Source: Hamiltosporidium magnivora
Lineage: Eukaryota > Microsporidia > Dubosqiidae
Reading direction: 5' to 3'
Length of the DNA stretch: 12,539 bases
Assembly (NCBI GenBank): GCA_004325065.1
Contig: PITI01000432.1
Location: 1 to 12,539, forward strand
Shown: positions 7,619 through 12,539 of the stretch, in pieces
How positions within the stretch are numbered: position 1 is the first letter of the stretch
How the letters are laid out: each line of letters opens with the position of its first letter
Translations under genes and position numbers: made by a program
Notes under the pieces: model-generated
The model's input: the letters and a program-made list of their open reading frames with translations, nothing else
Told to the model about the DNA's origin: nothing
Database searches by the model: none

Positions 7619-10015
7619 TTAGGCAAAGTTTAATTGAAACTCCGAATCAAGATAATTATTAATTTCGACTGATCTTTCTGCTCGAGCAGGTTTTGCAAAT
7701 TCAAGTATAGTTGTTCTGAAATCATTTCTTTTGAAGCCTTTAATTGTTTCATAATCAATTATGTCGCATGATATAGACAAAAATGCCGGATTTTTAAGTC
7801 TTTTGAAAAATTCGATATCTTTTTTTCGTATTCTACCGATATTAATAATCAGCGAAACAATTGTATCTAAGGAACCGTAATTTATAAATAGTTTCTCAAA
7901 ATTCAAGCTTTCTACTCTATCAAGTAATCTGATAGATAGAACTTTAAGTTCTTTCATTTCATTAAGGAAATGATACTCCGCTTCTGAAATTCTATAAACT
8001 TCGAAGGTTATTTTTGAAAGTCGAGAAAGTTCATATGTTTCAGATATAATGTTCAATATATTTGATAAATTGTCTTTTTCTAAGATGTTTATAATTTCTA
8101 GGCATTTTAAACATATTTTATTTTCATTTCTCTTCTTAGTTCGAAAAAAAAATTCATATACTTCTTTTAGATAAGCCTTATAATAATTTGTTTTCAAATT
8201 TATCAGTTTTAAACCAGTTACGCATTTAAACTTATCAAGAAAATCTAAAATTCGAGAATCTATATAAGATGGCGAATTTTTCAGAAGAAGGGTTTTTAGT
8301 TTTCGATTGACTGTATCACTATTTTTGAGGAAGTCAAAATTGTACTCACAACCAAAATTAGTGATTCCAAAAAATATAATTGTATTTGATTCCAAAATAT
8401 ATAGAAATAATTCATTATTGATGAAAACATTATACAAAGAAAAATATTTGACTGCTTTGAAATACCTCAACGATATAATAGCAGAATTATCAAGTTCGAA
8501 AAGAGAGGAATTGTGTTTGAAGTTTAATATGATATTTTTGAAGTTTGAACAATCGAAAAAGATAATATTGTTTGGGAGACCTGTTCCTCTTATATGCATA
8601 TATCTGTAAGAATAATAATAGAAAAATGGCATGTAATGTATAGGAATTTGCTTTGAATACGATTCGTGTTCAAAATAATCTATATAAAATAGAAGATTGC
8701 TTGGAATAAGTCTCAATAAAGCAATTTCTGTGTTTAATGATTCATAAATTGAACAAAAAATCTTACAAAGTGTGGTTTTATTTTTCATACTAAATTCTAC
8801 AAGCAATTTTAATTTTTCAAAATCTATAGTTTTAGCCACAAGTGTTATTCTTTGAAGTCCACTAAACAAATTTAAAATGTCTTTTAATTCTTCTGTTTTG
8901 AAATAATATTTCAACTTGAATTCTTTTAATTTTGGTGAGAAAAGAGGCACTTTGTTACCCCTGAATAACCTGATTGGGTTTTTAAAACAAAGAATATAAA
9001 GTTTTTTTGTATGCAATGTTACACTTTCAAAGAGTCTTATTGCCTTTTCATATATATCCTCACTAAGTAGAATTAGATAAAGAAGCTCTAGCCTTGTTAT
9101 TTGAAGAATAAACCTCCAGGTTTTCCTTAAATGCTCAATATCTATCATCTTGTGTAGTTTTGTGATGTTTAAAGAGTCTAATCTTAAGCAAACTTTATCT
9201 TCAAATTTTTGTTTTTGTTGACTATCATGTGAGAAAAATACTGTTGTAAAATTAATATTTAAATGAAACATATCCGATAAAACAATGATACGTTGCGCAC
9301 TTTTATCGTTAAATGTTATTTGTTCAATAAAAAATATCAACATATCCATAAGAATAGAATTTTTTATGTGTTTATAATGATAACTTTTATAATATTTTTC
9401 AAAATCAAAAATAGTATTCGCATCTTTCATAGTAAAAATCATATTTCTTAATAATTCTTTTAAAAAATTGTTTCTTTCTTTGGTTTTCTTAATATCTAAT
9501 ACACTAATGATCATTAAAATATCTAAAAATTCCCGAACTTTTATTTGATTAATAACAATATCTGGATTATCTATTAATTTAAGAAACAGAAGCAGTGAAG
9601 AATAAGAAATATCCCTAAAAATTATCTTAATATTTGCTTTTTTTGATTCAAATAACTGTCTTAAAGTCCTCGAACTAAGTAGCATGTTACTCCTATAAGG
9701 TATCTCCATAATGTTTGGATTATAATATCTTGGTTTCTGATTGTAAGATTCGAATCGTAAGATATTGTTTTTATAAACGATAATTTTATATTCTTCGTTG
9801 ATCAATTCCTCGAAATATATTTCAGAATCGGTCATTTTCATGGGCAGATCGCTAATACTCAGGCCTGTTGTGTAATTTTCATCGTTTATAACAATAAATT
9901 CTACATTAGTTACGTACACAGAATAAAAAATGTTTAATAAAATAAAGAAGCTAAAATGACATTTTTTCATGGCGAATTGTTTTTCAATGTCTTTGACATA
10001 TAAAACTCGTAACAT
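7619..10015 (-). CDS. Probable secreted BTB-like/leucine-rich-repeat protein, 798 aa
   Basis: A single uninterrupted frame. The ATG at 10015 has CCC two bases upstream (GGG at 10018-10020 on the plus strand). The next Met (residue 16, ATG ending at 9968) begins a cleaner signal peptide, MKKCHFSFFILLNIFYSVYV, so translation may start there and give 783 aa. Residues about 113-176 (SRTLRQLFES, then FRDISYSSLLLFLKLID and REFLDILMIISVLDI) have the spacing and hydrophobic pattern of the second half of a BTB/POZ fold. Residues about 300-770 contain irregular leucine-rich repeats, for example LKEFKLKYYF, LQRITLVAKTIDF, LKTLLLKN, LKLINLKTN and LKVLSIRLL. There is no convincing transmembrane segment beyond the signal. 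LRR-type secreted families are expanded in several microsporidia and are usually considered host-facing. The BTB and LRR assignments are pattern recognition only; that this is a real gene is near certain. Confidence 0.9.
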   Translation of the reverse strand: MLRVLYVKDIEKQFAMKKCHFSFFILLNIFYSVYVTNVEFIVINDENYTTGLSISDLPMKMTDSEIYFEELINEEYKIIVYKNNILRFESYNQKPRYYNPNIMEIPYRSNMLLSSRTLRQLFESKKANIKIIFRDISYSSLLLFLKLIDNPDIVINQIKVREFLDILMIISVLDIKKTKERNNFLKELLRNMIFTMKDANTIFDFEKYYKSYHYKHIKNSILMDMLIFFIEQITFNDKSAQRIIVLSDMFHLNINFTTVFFSHDSQQKQKFEDKVCLRLDSLNITKLHKMIDIEHLRKTWRFILQITRLELLYLILLSEDIYEKAIRLFESVTLHTKKLYILCFKNPIRLFRGNKVPLFSPKLKEFKLKYYFKTEELKDILNLFSGLQRITLVAKTIDFEKLKLLVEFSMKNKTTLCKIFCSIYESLNTEIALLRLIPSNLLFYIDYFEHESYSKQIPIHYMPFFYYYSYRYMHIRGTGLPNNIIFFDCSNFKNIILNFKHNSSLFELDNSAIISLRYFKAVKYFSLYNVFINNELFLYILESNTIIFFGITNFGCEYNFDFLKNSDTVNRKLKTLLLKNSPSYIDSRILDFLDKFKCVTGLKLINLKTNYYKAYLKEVYEFFFRTKKRNENKICLKCLEIINILEKDNLSNILNIISETYELSRLSKITFEVYRISEAEYHFLNEMKELKVLSIRLLDRVESLNFEKLFINYGSLDTIVSLIINIGRIRKKDIEFFKRLKNPAFLSISCDIIDYETIKGFKRNDFRTTILEFAKPARAERSVEINNYLDSEFQLNFA

Positions 10016-10020
10016 TTGGG
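10016..10020 (-). promoter_or_regulatory. CCC motif before the LRR-like gene start
   Basis: On the minus strand the leader reads AACAACCCAA and then ATG. The CCC triplet two bases before the start codon matches the microsporidian start signature and favours the ATG at 10015 over the internal one at 9970, which is preceded only by GCC. TTAATTAA-rich sequence lies further upstream, without a clean AAATTT box. Confidence 0.5.
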
Positions 10021-10140
10021 TTGTTTTTTTAATAATTAATTAAATATATATGAAAATTAATTAATTTCAAGTTTTGAAATTATAATATCAATGTAACTAT
10101 TTAGTTAAAAATCATGTTTTTAACAAACAACTGGCATTGT
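10021..10140. other. AT-rich upstream flank of the LRR-like gene
   Basis: Contains two copies of the TTAATTAA palindrome (near 10035 and 10059) and A/T runs. It is the only spacer between the gene start and the GC-rich island, so the core promoter of the LRR-like gene should be here. No specific element beyond the CCC motif can be named. Confidence 0.4.
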
Positions 10141-10771
10141 TCGCATTGTATGTATGATATTAAAGCGGTTCGGGTTTAAATAGATAGCTGCTTCTTGAAC
10201 ACTCTATCGGTATCCTCTGTGGTACATAAACCATGAAGCTTTTCGGTCAAGGGATATATAGAGCTCTTTTAATGAAAAGTGCAATGGCTAGATTTTTGTT
10301 GAAGCCCGCTGCCTGTTACGTAATTCTGGTGAAACCACGCTTAGCCCTCTAAGACCAGCAGCATCAAAACTTGCTCTACACTAACCAAACCGAGTAGACA
10401 CCAAGCTAAGATATATTTCAAGAGTTTCACCTAGACATTGAAATGTCATACTGATAGTTTTAAATTGCGTACTTGTTCTGGTGCTCTTGTATTTCTCGAT
10501 ATTGCGGAAAACAGATGAATCGCCAACGTATTATTTTCCTGATCAATGTTCTAGCATTGTCTAGATCTACCACTTTCATAAAAAGCATTTAAAAAGTTAA
10601 ACCATGGAAATTCTGAGCTCCCTTGTGGCCGTTTGTCTTCACATGTAGGAATAACTTGCCATTAACAATAATATATTTTAAATAAAATGTTTTTTTTGTA
10701 CCTTTGCGGCCCATTTCGTCTAGCCTGAATGAGAAAAACTTGATTTCAATATTTTTACCATACAAGTACAC
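10141..10771 (-). pseudogene. GC-rich island, probable decayed Ty3/gypsy-type pol fragment
   Basis: G+C reaches 40-45% (24/60 at 10201-10260, 27/60 at 10321-10380), against under 20% in nearby spacers. On the minus strand, from 10771 down, an open piece contains FYLKYIIVNGKLFLHV, like the short strand-forming segment that precedes the integrase in gypsy-type polyproteins. In the same frame after one stop comes ARTLIRKIIRW, then PQYREIQEHQNKYAI, a stop at 10460-10462, and NYQYDIS. The spacing recalls the H2C2 zinc-binding integrase domain, with ESGR in an adjacent frame where the HxxxH half should be. The metal-binding His and Cys are lost. Below about 10450 only short frames remain and no catalytic core can be recognised. 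The island is dead as a gene; the family call is tentative. Confidence 0.4.
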
Positions 10772-11799
10772 TTAAAAATAGACCGAATTTTACAATCTAA
10801 TTACATAAAAACTAAAGCATAATCATTGAAAAAAAATTCTTCTCTTTCAGTCCTCGCTTTTTTATAAATTCTCTATCGGAGACGGGAAAATGTGATGTAA
10901 TTTTTCTCATATTAAAAGGCTAAAGTATGTTTTTTGTGTCTTTTACAATACTCATTGCCCTTCAGATATATTTTAATGTGGTTATTCTCTCTCCAGGTTT
11001 TACAAGATGATATCAAGAAATTATTTAATTATTGAAAGCATAGAATACAACCCGTGGAAATATGATACAATCGATGATATTCAAAAAAGCATACATCATT
11101 TTTTCTTATAGCAATAGGGTTGGTTTTTTCGTTTCCCAAAAATATTTTTTAAGTATATATCAAGATTTTATTAAATGAAATGGTTTTAAATGGCAAATGC
11201 CGTTTTGTAGGTCAAATTGGATCATTTACCACGATAAAAAAAAATATTCAATGTTATGATCCTTTTCCGACTTTGGCCTTAAAAATAAATCAAAATCGAA
11301 TTAAGAAAGTAAATTTAAGATAAAATAAGTTGAAGAAAAAAACGGATTAAACAAACTTGGCACGAAAAAAGATTATATTAACTTGGTATTGTTAAAATCA
11401 AATCAAGTTAGTGTTAGTTACCCTAAGATTTATTTGTCAAAAATAATGAAAAAGCTCGATAGAAATCAATCCGGGCTTATAGACATAATTTTAAGATTTA
11501 AAAATTTTCACAATGGAATAGCACATATGCAAATTGTCAAAGGTTTTAAAGCGATAGCAGACACAAAGTCTTAAATTTATACATTTGGTTCTCAAGTATT
11601 ATTTTATAGTTATCTTAATCTAGCAAAATGATCATAAAATATTTAAAAATATAAATATATCGTGAAAACTTTAAAATCAAATTTTTTCATACCAAAATAT
11701 CTCATTAATGTTTTTTCTGTGAATTCTAAGTATATATATCGTTTATAAAAAAATAATTTTATTTTTAACCAATTTCATATATTAATCTGAATAAATATC

Positions 11800-11829
11800 A
11801 TAAAAAGTTTTTAAAAATAAACTTTTTAT
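11800..11829. repeat. Perfect 11-bp inverted repeat (hairpin)
   Basis: ATAAAAAGTTT at 11800-11810 and AAACTTTTTAT at 11819-11829 are exact reverse complements around an 8-nt loop. No adjacent gene explains it as a 3'-end signal. It may be a trace of a small inverted-repeat element or chance in AT-rich DNA. Confidence 0.6.
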
Positions 11830-12252
11830 TTAGAATTTACAATTTACTTGGGTTTTTCGACTAAAAAAACTCGATATGCGTTTGTTTAGCAGAAAAAACG
11901 ACATATTTACCAATGAAAGTACAATAAACGCTTCCTTCTAGATTCGTTGGAACATTTTTTACGAAATTTTAATTGTATATCTTAGTATTAATCTCTTTAC
12001 GATTCAAAAAAAGGATTAGATGTAATGTTTCATATAGTACTAGAATAGACCCGGAACTAAATATTTTCTTAAATGTTTAGTTTCTCCGAGACAAAATGCT
12101 GATATTTTGAAAAAACCCATGAAAAATTTAGAAAAATTGCGAATAAACTTATCTCTATGCGTCATACAAGAAATAAGTTTGTTCTGTAATTATATAATAA
12201 TTCCATCTTATATAGAACGAAGAAGAAATACTGCATTAAAATTGTAAATGAA

Positions 12253-12267
12253 GACAATTCTATTGTC
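12253..12267. repeat. Short 6-bp stem, 3-nt loop hairpin
   Basis: GACAAT (12253-12258) pairs with ATTGTC (12262-12267) around TCT. It is small and may be chance. Confidence 0.35.
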
Positions 12268-12539
12268 GAAAGAACATAACCTGATAGATAAATTTGTTAT
12301 ATAACATCACAATACATTTGCTCGGCATATATACAAACTCTATAACAATATTTTAATAAATGTAGCATTATATTCTCCCTATTTCTTTTTCCTCCCATGC
12401 TCAATGGATTATAAATTCTGGTCAAATATTAACTATACCACTTATTTTTAGTATGCTATTTCAGTATTTCGACAAAAATTATGGACTTTCTAGAATAGAA
12501 ACTTGGAATGACGTGATCTTTTGCAACTCTATGAAGTTA

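Larger units (their letters stand above)
10772..12539. other. AT-rich region without a supported gene
   Basis: Two short plus-strand frames are protein-like but too weak to call. One runs from an ATG at 11007 to a TAG at 11109-11111 (34 residues, containing EYNPWKYDTIDD). The other is open from 11329 to 11574 (81 codons), with its first ATG only at 11446. Neither has the AAATTT/CCC leader. Beyond 11580 the sequence is mostly A/T runs and small hairpins. Confidence 0.6.

Noticed and set aside
8307..8609. Plus-strand 100-codon frame
   Set aside because: It is wholly antisense inside the 798-codon gene and is best explained as its shadow.

Overview
The window looks like a piece of a large, gene-poor, AT-rich microsporidian genome. 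Three things point there. (1) Both intact genes have a CCC triplet directly or two bases before an ATG, and one also has an AAATTT box just upstream; this is the start-site signature described for microsporidia. (2) Both proteins are intronless, lineage-specific, Lys/Asn/Ile-rich and predicted to enter the secretory pathway. (3) A decayed R4/Dong-type non-LTR retrotransposon lies between them. Genus cannot be fixed from this sequence; gene-sparse microsporidia such as Hamiltosporidium, Edhazardia or Anncaliia are the sort of genome to compare. Only about one third of the window is intact coding sequence.

Layout. 1-2800: very AT-rich intergenic DNA (about 17% GC in a sampled stretch) with short repeats, palindromes and possibly eroded coding debris, but no supported gene. 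2802-2921: leader of the first gene, with four degenerate ~17-bp iterations and then AAATTT...CCC. 2922-4637 (+): a 571-residue orphan with a signal peptide and a C-terminal membrane anchor. 4698-6120 (-): retrotransposon pseudogene, convergent with the first gene. It keeps recognisable pieces of the region after the reverse transcriptase, a degenerate zinc-finger region and the R2-type restriction-like endonuclease domain, all broken by stops and frameshifts. 6121-7618: AT-rich, with one weak trace of a transposase-like zinc ribbon. 7619-10015 (-): a 798-codon gene for a probable secreted protein with a BTB/POZ-like segment followed by irregular leucine-rich repeats, resembling the expanded LRR-type families of microsporidia. 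10141-10771 (-): an island of unusually high GC (40-45% at its core) that looks like a ruined Ty3/gypsy-type pol fragment near the integrase zinc-binding domain. 10772-12539: AT-rich, no supported gene.

The two intact genes are not an operon and share no obvious pathway. What they share is a predicted surface or secreted location, embedded in a graveyard of at least two kinds of retroelement. No CRISPR array, rRNA or convincing tRNA was seen. The best candidates for something undescribed are the secreted BTB/LRR-like protein and the orphan membrane-anchored protein.
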